The notes under the pieces: model-generated
What the model saw: only the letters and a program-made list of their open reading frames with translations
What the model was told of the DNA's origin: nothing
Databases searched by the model: none
Shown: in pieces, positions 22,257 to 30,469 of the stretch
Layout: each line of letters opens with the position of its first letter
How positions within the stretch are numbered: the first letter of the stretch is position 1
Assembly: GCF_900220965.1 (NCBI RefSeq)
Contig: NZ_OBQC01000009.1
Location: 88,825-152,824, forward strand
Direction of reading: 5' to 3'
DNA: 64,000 bases
DNA from: Ureibacillus acetophenoni
GTDB taxonomy: Bacteria; Bacillota; Bacilli; Bacillales_A; Planococcaceae
Made by a program: the position numbers and the translations under genes

Positions 22257-23030
22257 TTTTCTCGTAAACCGAACGTTATGTTTTCCCGTGGAAGAAAAAG
22301 AAACTTTCATGCGAAGAAATCCGGAAAGTCTAACAAATTAGCCCTATTCCTTTTAAGCTTCATTGCATGTATTATATTATTTTTATTTTATATAAATGAT
22401 CGATTATTACCTACTTACTTAGACTATGCAGAAGTCCAAACTTATAAAATTGCATCACATGTAGTAACGCGAGCAATCAGTGCTAAACAGATTATGAATG
22501 TACATGAAATTATTGAATCAGAGCCAACAAATTCGAATATCACGAAGTTTAACACAGAAATTATTAACAAGGAAAGAGCTGAAATTGTTGCTTTAGTCAA
22601 ACTACAACTAGAAGAAGCTGAAAAAGGAGACTTAAACCATCTCCCGGAATTAGATAATGTACAATATGATGTTGGGAGTATGGAAGCTGGGGATGGGATT
22701 GTATTTTTTGTTCCATTAGGCCAAGCGCTAAATTTACCGATTCTCGGAAATTTAGGACCAAAAATACCGATCCGATTCCATATTATCGGTAATGTAAGTA
22801 GTAGCATCGTTTCTGATATTACAGAATTTGGGATTAACAATGCGAAAGTGGAAGTAGGTATTCAAATAAAAGTAAATGTTCAAATTATCGTACCTTTTGC
22901 TAGTAAAACAGCGACTGTGGAGCAATATATTCCTGTTGCAATAGGAATTGTGCAAAGTCCAGTACCGCATATTTGGTCTGGAGGAGATAACCAACCATCC
23001 ATAGAAGTACCAGTGGAGCTACCTCAATAA
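22254..23030 (+). CDS. yunB: Sporulation protein YunB
   Basis: 258 residues. A basic N-terminus is followed by one membrane helix (about residues 28-47: LALFLLSFIACIILFLFYI), then an extracytoplasmic domain with VPLGQALNLPILGNLGPKIPIRF typical of YunB. In B. subtilis YunB is a mother-cell gene needed for normal spores; its biochemical role is unknown. The TTG start at 22254 has AGGAGGAG at 22241-22248. That site lies in the 3' arm of a terminator-like hairpin. Confidence 0.88.
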   Translation: MFSRKPNVMFSRGRKRNFHAKKSGKSNKLALFLLSFIACIILFLFYINDRLLPTYLDYAEVQTYKIASHVVTRAISAKQIMNVHEIIESEPTNSNITKFNTEIINKERAEIVALVKLQLEEAEKGDLNHLPELDNVQYDVGSMEAGDGIVFFVPLGQALNLPILGNLGPKIPIRFHIIGNVSSSIVSDITEFGINNAKVEVGIQIKVNVQIIVPFASKTATVEQYIPVAIGIVQSPVPHIWSGGDNQPSIEVPVELPQ

Positions 23031-23042
23031 GGTAAAGAATAT

Positions 23043-23084
23043 TTATCGGGTATTAGGGGATGTTCATCCCCTAATGCCCGATAA
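23043..23084. other. Long hairpin downstream of yunB
   Basis: 19-bp stem, TTATCGGGTATTAGGGGAT paired with ATCCCCTAATGCCCGATAA, one wobble and a 4-nt loop. No T-run follows on either strand, so it is not a standard terminator; it may protect the yunB mRNA end. Confidence 0.75.
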
Positions 23085-23174
23085 GGTACGTTAAAAATAA
23101 TTCCCTAAATATTAAGACATTTATAGTACAATGAATGTAAGTTTATTGTTACAATAGTATTTATATGATAAATT

Positions 23175-23400
23175 GACTACAGATGCTTGAACTTCATTCT
23201 AAGACTCATACTTCAAATAATTGGTAGTATGCAAACTCATCTGTAAAGTAGTGGCGTAACCCCTACTAAATGAAGTTAGGTAAACTGGCAGAATACGAAA
23301 TTACTATTCGCGTTGCCAAATTACTCTAGCACTCTGTTTAACAGCTAAGAAATCTGACGACTGTCGCAACTAAACTTGTGGCATTAGATGTAGAATAGGG
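23175..23400 (+). promoter_or_regulatory. Structured, pseudoknot-capable leader of lipA
   Basis: The 380-bp gap before lipA has no gene. ACAGATG (23179) pairs with CATCTGT (23238). AACTTCATT (23190) pairs over 9 bp with AATGAAGTT (23269), crossing the first helix and so forming a pseudoknot. Inside lie CATACT/AGTATG (23207/23226) and GTAGTGG/CCCCTAC (23248/23260). A further hairpin pairs TGGCAGAATA (23286) with TATTC and TGCCA (23305/23314). I recognise no known riboswitch class. Confidence 0.6.
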
Positions 23401-23410
23401 GAGAAAAACG

Positions 23411-24316
23411 ATGACTGTTAAAAAAGATGAAATTCTTCGTAAACCAGAATGGTTGAAAATAAAATTAAACACAAATGATGAATATAAAGGCTTAAAGAGA
23501 TTAATGCGTGAAAAAAATCTGCATACCGTTTGTGAGGAAGCTCGTTGCCCAAATATTCACGAATGTTGGGGTGAGCGTAGAACTGCGACAATGATGATTC
23601 TTGGTGCTGTATGTACTCGAGCTTGTCGTTTCTGCGCGGTTAAAACAGGTTTACCAAATGAGTTAGACACTGCTGAGCCAGAACGAGTAGCAGATTCAGT
23701 GGAAATTATGAATTTAAAACACGTTGTTATTACAATGGTAGCACGTGACGATTTAAAAGATGGTGGAGCTGGCATTTTAGCAGAAACAATCCGTGCTATT
23801 CGTCGTAAATCTCCTCAAACATCTGTAGAAGTTTTACCTTCTGATTTAGGCGGTGTTGAGGAAAATTTACAAATGGTTATGGATGCAAAACCAGACATTT
23901 TAAATCATAATATCGAAACTGTTCGTCGATTAACTCCAAGAGTTCGTGCTCGTGCAAAATACGATCGTTCATTGGAATTTTTAAGACGTGCAAAAGAAAT
24001 GCAACCAGAGATTCCAACGAAATCTTCATTAATGATTGGTCTAGGTGAAACTTGGGACGAAATTTTAGAAGTTATGGATGATTTACGTGCAAACGATGTG
24101 GATATTATGACAATTGGTCAATATTTACAACCAACAAAAAAACACCTTCCTGTTAAAAAATATTACACACCAATTGAATTTGGTAAGTTACGCAAAATTG
24201 CTATGGATAAAGGATTTAAACATTGTCAAGCAGGTCCTTTAGTACGTAGTAGTTATCATGCGGACGAACAAGTAAATGAAGCAACGAAAAATAGACAACT
24301 TCAATTTGAACGTTAA
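23411..24316 (+). CDS. lipA: Lipoyl synthase
   Basis: Radical SAM enzyme that inserts two sulfur atoms into protein-bound octanoyl groups to make lipoyl cofactors. The auxiliary-cluster motif [12 protein letters not shown] and the radical SAM motif [10 protein letters not shown] (CX3CX2C) are both intact. The C-terminal RSSYHAD segment is conserved. 301 residues is normal. ATG follows GGGGAG. It needs Fe-S clusters from the Suf system encoded upstream in this window. Confidence 0.98.
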   Translation: MTVKKDEILRKPEWLKIKLNTNDEYKGLKRLMREKNLHTVCEEARCPNIHECWGERRTATMMILGAVCTRACRFCAVKTGLPNELDTAEPERVADSVEIMNLKHVVITMVARDDLKDGGAGILAETIRAIRRKSPQTSVEVLPSDLGGVEENLQMVMDAKPDILNHNIETVRRLTPRVRARAKYDRSLEFLRRAKEMQPEIPTKSSLMIGLGETWDEILEVMDDLRANDVDIMTIGQYLQPTKKHLPVKKYYTPIEFGKLRKIAMDKGFKHCQAGPLVRSSYHADEQVNEATKNRQLQFER

Positions 24317-24349
24317 TAAGTAGTGCGGCTGAAGAAGGGGGATTACCAA

Positions 24350-24703
24350 GTGATTATCGCAGATGGCTATGCGTATGAAATAATCGAAGATGTACGTGAT
24401 GGTTTTCAAGAAGACGTATTCTTAGCACGCTACTCTGATGTTTTAGCTAAATATGATTACATTGTCGGCGATTGGGGATATGGTCAGTTACGAATGAAAG
24501 GCTTTTTCGATGACCGTAACCAAAAATCAACATTTGAAACAAAAATTAGTTCATTTGAAGATTATTTGTATGAATACTGTAATTTTGGCTGTGCTTATTT
24601 CATTCTTAAAAAAATTGGAAAAGCACCCCGTCAAGTAGAAGTACCTTTGAAAGAGGAAAATAATGACGGTGCAGAAGAGATAGAACAACAAGAACAAATA
24701 TAA
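24350..24703 (+). CDS. yutD: YutD family protein
   Basis: 117 residues, unknown function. The family core YDYIVGDWGYGQLRLKGFFDD-like segment and EYCNFGCAYFILKK are clear. The tail is acidic and Glu/Gln-rich. GTG at 24350 follows AAGGGGG at good spacing and matches the start of homologues; an upstream GTG at 24323 would place that site inside the gene. It sits 33 nt after lipA and probably shares its transcript. Confidence 0.85.
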   Translation: MIIADGYAYEIIEDVRDGFQEDVFLARYSDVLAKYDYIVGDWGYGQLRMKGFFDDRNQKSTFETKISSFEDYLYEYCNFGCAYFILKKIGKAPRQVEVPLKEENNDGAEEIEQQEQI

Positions 24704-24707
24704 CGTG

Positions 24708-24747
24708 AAAAGGACCATCTCATAGTTTTGAGATTGGTCCTTTTATA
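24708..24747. terminator. Bidirectional terminator between yutD and the DUF3055-like gene
   Basis: AAAAGGACCATCTCA pairs with TGAGATTGGTCCTTTT with one bulge; A-run and T-run flank it, so it can serve both convergent genes. Confidence 0.88.
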
Positions 24748-25014
24748 TTACGATAATAATTCTGTTAAATACTCGCGTAAATCTTCTGCTTCTTCTTCGG
24801 TTTTATTGTAAACATATTCTAAATAGCCTGGTTCATCTAAGTCATCAGCACCAATAATAGCAAATCGACTAGATTGCATATCTAGCACAAGTACTTTCCC
24901 AAAGAATCGTTTCGATTGTACAATTGCCAAATCATATCGTATTAATTTACCTGTAAAACTTACAAATCTAGTTTTTGTATCTTCTGTGTCATCATATAAG
25001 AAAAAGCGTTCCAT
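24748..25014 (-). CDS. Small conserved protein, DUF3055-like
   Basis: 88 residues beginning MERFFLYDDTEDTKTRF, acidic C-terminus with a predicted helix TEEEAEDLREYLTELL. It resembles the small DUF3055 proteins of Bacillota, of unknown function. No membrane segment or Cys. ATG at 25014 has GGAGGAAT upstream on the minus strand. It is transcribed against its neighbours. Confidence 0.7.
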   Translation of the reverse strand: MERFFLYDDTEDTKTRFVSFTGKLIRYDLAIVQSKRFFGKVLVLDMQSSRFAIIGADDLDEPGYLEYVYNKTEEEAEDLREYLTELLS

Positions 25015-25103
25015 ATTGTTTTATTCCTCCCAATTCCTAAAGATATGGTACTATAAAAAAGAAACGACTATCAACTTAATTGATTGAATGGGGGCAACAT
25101 GAC

Positions 25104-25556
25104 ATGTATTTTGTCGATCGAAATAAAATTACACTTACATTAAATCACTTAGAAGAAATCTTAAATCTATTTAAAGAGTCTAATGACTGGTTAAATAATG
25201 ATGTATCAAAACTTGCACTACACAGAATCGGACACAATACGATTGAGTCCTTAATGGATGTTGGTAATTTAATTATTGATGGATTCATTATGAGAGACCC
25301 AGGAAGTTATGAGGATATTATTGATATATTAGTGGATGAAAAAGTAATTACACCTGATATGGACCAACCTCTTAAAGAAGTAGTTGGGCTTCGTAAAATG
25401 CTAGTAAGGGAATTTATTTCAGTAGATAATGAATTGCTATTAAAAGTATTAAATGATAATGTTGAAACACTTAAAAAGTTCCCTGGCCATGTAAGAAACT
25501 ATTTAGAAAATGAGTTAGGACCAGTTTCAGCTTTTTTACCGGAGAATCATGAATGA
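25104..25556 (+). CDS. yutE: DUF86/HepT-like protein YutE
   Basis: 150 residues, all-helical. DUF86 (HepT-like) proteins carry an R-x4-6-H motif; here HRIGHNTIES and the preceding segment fit loosely. HepT proteins can be toxins paired with a MntA nucleotidyltransferase, but no such partner is present, so this is more likely the housekeeping YutE type. ATG at 25104 follows GGGGGCA; the ATT-led extension to 25080 is not needed. Its stop overlaps the start of yutF by 4 nt. Confidence 0.78.
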   Translation: MYFVDRNKITLTLNHLEEILNLFKESNDWLNNDVSKLALHRIGHNTIESLMDVGNLIIDGFIMRDPGSYEDIIDILVDEKVITPDMDQPLKEVVGLRKMLVREFISVDNELLLKVLNDNVETLKKFPGHVRNYLENELGPVSAFLPENHE

Positions 25557-26320
25557 AAACGTATAATGCATATTGTTTTGATTTAGATGGTACGGTTTAT
25601 AGAGGAAAAGAAGGTATAGAATCTGCTGTTCGATTTGTTCATCGATTACAGGAAAAAGGATTAGAATACTATTTTATAACAAACAATTCTTCGAAGACGA
25701 CAACTCAATTGCAACACGCTTTAAGAGATGTTGGTATAGAGACTGAGGAGTTTAGAATCTATTCCAGTGCCATTACGACAGCAAAGTTCATCTCACAAAA
25801 CTATAAAGATGCGAAAGTAAATATGATCGGTTCTGAAGGGTTAGAAACAGCTTTAAAAGAAGAGGGAATATCAGTTACCGATGATTTACACCCAGATGTT
25901 GTAGTCATGGGAATTGATCGAACGGTAGATTATATGAAACTTGCCCGAGCAAGCGCGGCGATACAAAATGGAGCAAAACTCATTGGTACTAATAAAGACA
26001 TCAAATTCCCAACTGAGTACGGTTTCTTACCGGGAAACGGTTCCTTTGTTAGTTTAGTTGCGAATGTAGCGGGTGTTGAGCCCCTTTATGTAGGCAAGCC
26101 TTCACCTGTCATGTTAGAAGTCATCCAAGAAGAATACGGATACGGAAAAGAAGACATGGTTATGATTGGTGACAATTATGATACGGATATTCTGTGTGGT
26201 ATTCATTTTGGGTGTGATACAATTCATGTCAATACGGGTGTGACAAGTACAGAAGTAGTTATGGAAAAAGAAGCACAGCCGACGTATTGTTATGAGAATT
26301 TAGATCAGGTAGAACTATAG
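25553..26320 (+). CDS. yutF: HAD-superfamily sugar phosphatase YutF (NagD-like)
   Basis: 255 residues. HAD motif I DLDGTVYRG (residues 10-18), motif II TNNSSKT, motif III lysine in the GKPSP segment, and motif IV MIGDNYDTDI are intact. The C2 cap domain is that of the NagD/p-nitrophenylphosphatase group, which dephosphorylates small metabolites. It overlaps yutE by 4 nt, implying coupling. Confidence 0.92.
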   Translation: MKTYNAYCFDLDGTVYRGKEGIESAVRFVHRLQEKGLEYYFITNNSSKTTTQLQHALRDVGIETEEFRIYSSAITTAKFISQNYKDAKVNMIGSEGLETALKEEGISVTDDLHPDVVVMGIDRTVDYMKLARASAAIQNGAKLIGTNKDIKFPTEYGFLPGNGSFVSLVANVAGVEPLYVGKPSPVMLEVIQEEYGYGKEDMVMIGDNYDTDILCGIHFGCDTIHVNTGVTSTEVVMEKEAQPTYCYENLDQVEL

Positions 26321-26332
26321 GGAATGCGCGCG

Positions 26333-26359
26333 CGTACAACTTCGGTTGTGCGTTTTTTT
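26333..26359 (+). terminator. Terminator after yutF
   Basis: GTACAAC-TTCG-GTTGTGC stem with a stable tetraloop followed by TTTTTTTA. Confidence 0.9.
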
Positions 26360-26388
26360 ATTATGGATTTAAAGGGGGCTAGCGCGCT

Positions 26389-27185
26389 TGTCCAATAGTC
26401 GGGGGATAAATAGACGTTTGGGTATAATTTATGCTTTGTTATGTCCATTATAGGGGTATAAAGGACATTTGGATGCGATATCTAATTTGTTATGTCCATT
26501 ATAGGGGGTATAAAGGACATTTGGATGCGATATCTCATTTGTTATGTCCATTATAGAGGAGATAAAAGACACTAGGATGCGATATCTCATTTGTTATGTC
26601 CATTATAGGGGATATAAAGGACATTTGGATGCGATATCTCATTTGTTATGTCCATTATAGAGGGTATAAAGGACATTTGGATGCGATATCTAATTTGTTA
26701 TGTCCATTATAGGGGATATAAAGGACATTTGGATGCGAATTATTATTAGTGTTGTCTTTTATAGGGGATATAAAAGACATTAGGATGTGAATTATTATTA
26801 GTGTTGTCTTTTATAAGGGGTATAAAAGACATTTGAACCCGATTTATTATTTGTTATGTCCATTATAGGGCTGATAAAAGACACTCCGATGGGATTTTCA
26901 CTTTCAAATGTCCATTATCGACCTTATCAAGACCAATTTCATCAGAATCTCATCACAAACTGGTCCTGATCGACCTTATCAAGACCAATTTCATCAGAAT
27001 CTCATCACAAACTGGTCCTGATTATCCTTATCAAAACCAATTTATCGGAATCCCTGCACAAACTGGTCCTGATCGACCTTATCAGAACCAATTTCATCGG
27101 AATCTCATCACAAACTGGTTCTGATCGACCTTATCAAAACCAATTTCATCAGAATCTCATCACAAACTGGTCCTGATTGACATTA
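26389..27185. repeat. Array B: tandem 52-bp repeats, about 16 units
   Basis: Units begin (at TGTCC or its equivalent) at 26389, 26442, 26493, 26545, 26597, 26649, 26701, 26753, 26805, 26857, 26909, 26961, 27013, 27064, 27116 and 27168, so the step is 52 bp with rare 51 or 53. The first ten or so have TGTCCATTATAGGGG...ATAAAGGACA; the last six have GGTCCTGATCGACCTTATCA then AGACC. Both halves have inverted-repeat arms. This is the same family as array A, and the GGTC-type units are the reverse complement of those in array A. No gene is seen here. Confidence 0.92.
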
Positions 27186-27284
27186 TCGAGGCCGCCTATC
27201 CGCAAAAAAACAAAAGACGATCCAAAACCAACAACTGGTTTCGAATCGCCTTCCTTTTTAGAGCCAATAAAAAGCCCCAATATG

Positions 27285-27521
27285 TTAAAACAGAGGGTTT
27301 TCCTCTATATACTGATAAATCTTTTTTGTTAACTCTTCAGGTGTGTCTGCTTCTACAATGTCCCCATTTACGAGGGCATATAAACCGTTGTCACAAACAG
27401 TACAGTAGCTTAAGCAGCCGTATTCAAGAACATCTATATTTGGATCGTTTTCTAATATTTCATAGGTTTCTTGTGCACCTTTTGCTAGATTACTAATACA
27501 AAATTCTACTAGTGGATTCAA
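27285..27521 (-). CDS. yuzB: YuzB family protein (DUF1450)
   Basis: 78 residues. Conserved cysteines occur in EFCISN and [13 protein letters not shown], the latter a CX3CX2C cluster. It looks like a small ferredoxin-like thioredoxin-fold protein; function is unknown. It diverges from yutJ, and the Rex-site region lies between them, as the yuzB-yutJ-yuzD-yutI group does in B. subtilis. Confidence 0.87.
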   Translation of the reverse strand: MNPLVEFCISNLAKGAQETYEILENDPNIDVLEYGCLSYCTVCDNGLYALVNGDIVEADTPEELTKKIYQYIEENPLF

Positions 27522-27666
27522 TGGAGTTCACCTCATCAAAATGCTACTCTGTTTTTCTAGTTTCGTCAATCTATCAGTTTCGAACACAACTCAGAAGTTT
27601 TTCCCATACCTGCTAAAAGTAAAGTCACAACTAGTGCTTCTAGAATAAGATATTGTATAAACATTT

Positions 27667-27684
27667 TTGTGAAGATTTTCACAA
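27667..27684. promoter_or_regulatory. Rex operator 1
   Basis: TTGTGAAGATTTTCACAA, a perfect match to the Rex consensus TTGTGAA-N4-TTCACAA. Rex represses when NADH/NAD+ is low and releases DNA on NADH binding. Confidence 0.85.
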
Positions 27685-27690
27685 AAGATA

Positions 27691-27708
27691 TTGTGAAAAT
27701 CTTCACAA
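27691..27708. promoter_or_regulatory. Rex operator 2
   Basis: TTGTGAAAATCTTCACAA, the exact reverse complement of operator 1, centred 24 bp from it. Its first six bases are the -35 box of the yutJ promoter. Confidence 0.87.
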
Positions 27709-27719
27709 TGGGCTATACT
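27691..27719 (+). promoter_or_regulatory. yutJ promoter overlapping a Rex site
   Basis: TTGTGA (27691-27696), 17-bp spacer, TATACT (27714-27719). A weaker dyad TTGTG-N5-CACAA at 27734-27748 lies in the early transcribed region. Bound Rex would block RNA polymerase. Confidence 0.8.
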
Positions 27720-27766
27720 CAGATGTGTATTATTTGTGAACAGCACAAAAATAGAGGGAGAGTTAT

Positions 27767-28840
27767 ATGAAGAACTTAGTTTTATTAGGTGGAGGTTATG
27801 GGAACATGCGAATGTTACTACGTTTGCTACCAAATAACTTCCCGGAAGACACGATGATTACATTAATCGATCGAACACCATTTCACAGTTTGAAAACGGA
27901 ATTTTATGCGTTAGCAGCAGGAACATCTACAGACAGAGAGGTTCGTGTAGATTTTCCGGAACACCCAAGATTAGAGCGAATCTATGGTGAAATTACTAAA
28001 ATTGATACGAAAGAAAAACTAGTTTATTTAGATGAAGATCGTGAAATTCTATATGATGATTTAGTAATTGGGTTAGGTTGCGAAGATAATTATCATGGTG
28101 TTCCAGGAGCGATGGAACATACATATAGCATTCAAACGATTGCAAAATCACGTAATACGTTTGAAAAACTTTGCGGTCTTCCTGCGGGTTCAACAGTAGG
28201 AATTGTTGGTGCAGGTTTAAGTGGGATTGAATTGGCGAGTGAATTACGTGAAAGTAGAGCAGATTTAAAAATTAAATTATTTGACCGTTCACATCGTATA
28301 TTACGCGATTTCCCTGAAAAGTTAAGTAAGTATATTAAAGAATGGTTTGAAAAAAATAATGTGGAAGTAATTGCTGAATCCAATATTACAAAAGTTGAGG
28401 AAAATGCATTATACAATCACGATCAAATCATTCATGTTGATGCTGCCGTTTGGACAGCTGGCGTTCAACCGGTAAAAGTGGTAAGAGAAATTGAAGATAT
28501 TGAAAAAGATTCAAAAGGCCGACCTATTACGAATCAATATTTCCAATTAGTTAATGATGAGCATGTATATGTCATTGGAGACTGCGCTTCATCTGATCTA
28601 CCACCAAGTGCACAACTTGCAGAAGAACAAGCAGAACGAGCTGTAAGAGCGTTAAAAGCACGTTTTAAAAACGAACCACTTCCAGAAACAATGCCTGAAA
28701 TCAAAATGAAGGGATCTTTAGGTTCTCTAGGTAAAAAACAAGGATTTGCCCTTGTTATGGATATGGCAGTAACAGGACGTATTGCGCGTTTAATGAAATC
28801 TGGTTACCTTTGGTTTTATAAACGTCAAGTTGATCTATAA
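27767..28840 (+). CDS. yutJ: NADH dehydrogenase-like flavoprotein YutJ
   Basis: 357 residues, pyridine nucleotide-disulfide oxidoreductase fold. FAD-binding GGGYGNMRML is at residues 7-16, NAD(P)-binding GIVGAGLSGIELASEL near residue 145, and the second FAD motif VYVIGDCASS near residue 266. It resembles type II NADH dehydrogenases that pass electrons from NADH to the quinone pool, though YutJ itself is little studied. Control by Rex, visible upstream, supports a role in NADH oxidation. ATG follows AGGGAGAG. Confidence 0.9.
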   Translation: MKNLVLLGGGYGNMRMLLRLLPNNFPEDTMITLIDRTPFHSLKTEFYALAAGTSTDREVRVDFPEHPRLERIYGEITKIDTKEKLVYLDEDREILYDDLVIGLGCEDNYHGVPGAMEHTYSIQTIAKSRNTFEKLCGLPAGSTVGIVGAGLSGIELASELRESRADLKIKLFDRSHRILRDFPEKLSKYIKEWFEKNNVEVIAESNITKVEENALYNHDQIIHVDAAVWTAGVQPVKVVREIEDIEKDSKGRPITNQYFQLVNDEHVYVIGDCASSDLPPSAQLAEEQAERAVRALKARFKNEPLPETMPEIKMKGSLGSLGKKQGFALVMDMAVTGRIARLMKSGYLWFYKRQVDL

Positions 28841-28849
28841 TAATGAAAT

Positions 28850-28885
28850 AAGGGGTTTTCTAGAACTATCTAGAAAACCCCTTTT
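28850..28885. terminator. Terminator between yutJ and yuzD
   Basis: Perfect 15-bp stem AAGGGGTTTTCTAGA / TCTAGAAAACCCCTT with a 4-nt loop; T-run on the plus strand, weaker one on the minus strand. Confidence 0.92.
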
Positions 28886-28898
28886 ATGTAAATTTGCT

Positions 28899-29225
28899 TT
28901 ACTCTTCAGAAACAAACCCTAATTTTTCTAAAGCATTAAATACAGGCTTAATTTGAATGTATCCTTCACCGATTACTTCATCATTAATAAGTACTAAAGG
29001 ATAGAAGTATTCATCATTTTGAAGGCGTTCAGCCCATTCTTTATCACGCTCATCAGTTAGTGGTTGTTCAAAGTCGATATATCGAATCGTAAACGGTTGA
29101 TTTGGATATTTACGACTAATAGCTGCCTGTAGCCATTCATATGTATCTTTAGACGATGGTGCATTTACACAACTTGCACAAATGACATCTGCTCCAAACA
29201 CTTCTATTATTGGTTTATTTTCCAT
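28899..29225 (-). CDS. yuzD: YuzD family protein (DUF1462)
   Basis: 108 residues with a thioredoxin-like beginning: IIEVFGADVICASCVNAPSS carries a CASC motif at the expected place, and FYPLVLINDEVIGEG resembles a cis-Pro region. Function unknown, possibly redox or Fe-S related. It is divergent from yutI, as in B. subtilis. Confidence 0.87.
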   Translation of the reverse strand: MENKPIIEVFGADVICASCVNAPSSKDTYEWLQAAISRKYPNQPFTIRYIDFEQPLTDERDKEWAERLQNDEYFYPLVLINDEVIGEGYIQIKPVFNALEKLGFVSEE

Positions 29226-29312
29226 GATAAATCTAACAACCTTTCTAACTTATATATTGGATTTTTTCACTTGTTCACATTATAATGATTTTAATGAAAG
29301 GAGTCGAGGGAA

Positions 29313-29549
29313 ATGACAGAATTAGAACAAAAACAACAAGTACAAGAAGTTTTAGATAAATTACGTCCATTCTTATTACGCGATGGTGGAGACTGTGAAT
29401 TAGTAGATATAGAAGATGGTATCGTTCGTTTACGTCTTTTAGGAGCTTGCGGTAGTTGCCCAAGTTCTACAATTACATTAAAAGCAGGTATTGAACGTGC
29501 ACTTTTAGAAGAAGTACCTGGAATTATTGAAGTAGAGCAAGTATTCTAA
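29313..29549 (+). CDS. yutI: NifU C-terminal domain protein YutI
   Basis: 78 residues consisting only of the NifU-C (Nfu) domain. The CX2C motif is GACGSCPSS, which in Nfu proteins holds a [4Fe-4S] cluster between two monomers for delivery to target enzymes. Strong AAAGGAG ribosome site. A likely carrier between SufBCD and users such as LipA. Confidence 0.93.
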   Translation: MTELEQKQQVQEVLDKLRPFLLRDGGDCELVDIEDGIVRLRLLGACGSCPSSTITLKAGIERALLEEVPGIIEVEQVF

Positions 29550-29562
29550 TTACCAACAGTTT

Positions 29563-29598
29563 GGCTGTCTAATTTGTAATCAATTAGGCAGCCTTTTT
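29563..29598 (+). terminator. Terminator after yutI
   Basis: GGCTGTCTAATT / AATTAGGCAGCC stem with one wobble, then TTTTT. Confidence 0.9.
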
Positions 29599-29615
29599 CT
29601 CATTAAACGCTTTAC

Positions 29616-30311
29616 TTAATTTGTCCTTACTTTTTCACGTTCTTCGCGAACGAGTTGCCATTGTTCTTTTGCCATTTCAATTAATTTCGCTTCTCCACCA
29701 ATGCTTTGTTTTTCAATTACTTTGGAGAAGAATCGAGTTGCATTTTCTAAGTCATTTATTCTACGGGAAAGTTCCGCTATCAAATACATAATTCGTACAC
29801 TAGACATCTGTGTACCCGCATAATCTTCCACAGAGAAGGATTCAATGTAATAATCACGGGCCATTTTCATAAAACGGTTTTCTTGGTCTTCATTTTCTAA
29901 AGAACGATACATCCAAGCAAGTCGAAGGGATAAGCCAGCGAGAGAAACGAATTTTTCCTTTTTAATTGTTCCACATACTAACGCTAGCTTATATGCTTCA
30001 ATAGCTTTAGAAATGGTTCTTTCACCATTAAAATCGTGTTTAACCCATTTTTTTGTAATTTGCTCTTCAATTACCTGACGTACACCTGGTGCAAAATACT
30101 TTGAGAAATCTTCTGTGAAAGAAAACCCACAATGCTCACAAACGAACACGTTATAATAAAGGCCAATTACGTTAGGATCACTGTATATAGGGCGAAAATC
30201 TGTATCCGTTTTATCAATTTTTATAAATTTCGAACGTACTTTATAAGACGGGAATTTCTTACTACAATAAATGCATTCAATCTGTTTTTCATAGAACGGT
30301 GTAATTTCCAT
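29616..30311 (-). CDS. DUF2225 family protein
   Basis: 231 residues. Two CXXC pairs in the N-terminal part, CIYCSKKFPS and CEHCGFSF, suggest a zinc ribbon; the rest is helical and looks TPR-like (AYKLALVCGTI, SLRLAWMYRSL). The family is common in Bacillota and of unknown function. ATG at 30311 has AAGGAGTG upstream. Confidence 0.82.
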   Translation of the reverse strand: MEITPFYEKQIECIYCSKKFPSYKVRSKFIKIDKTDTDFRPIYSDPNVIGLYYNVFVCEHCGFSFTEDFSKYFAPGVRQVIEEQITKKWVKHDFNGERTISKAIEAYKLALVCGTIKKEKFVSLAGLSLRLAWMYRSLENEDQENRFMKMARDYYIESFSVEDYAGTQMSSVRIMYLIAELSRRINDLENATRFFSKVIEKQSIGGEAKLIEMAKEQWQLVREEREKVRTN

Positions 30312-30469
30312 AATTTACACTCCTTCATATACCAATCTATATGACTATTATAACAGCAATTTTATTTTATATGTGAAGCAAAGTACCTATTTTTGAATAA
30401 GCAGTATGGTTGTATTAATAAGCAAAAAATTGTTATCATATATGTAGCAGAAGAAGGAAGGTGACAGGG

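Noticed and set aside
22442..22840. 132-codon frame antisense to yunB
   Set aside because: Opposite-strand shadow; yunB has the signal anchor, ribosome site and family match.
25104..25556. HepT-MntA toxin-antitoxin system
   Set aside because: No nucleotidyltransferase partner gene is adjacent; yutE is a conserved Bacillales gene coupled to yutF.
27667..27708. FNR/CRP-type operators (TGTGA-N6-TCACA)
   Set aside because: The motif also fits, but the full TTGTGAA-N4-TTCACAA match in both sites and the NADH dehydrogenase-like gene favour Rex. FNR cannot be fully excluded.
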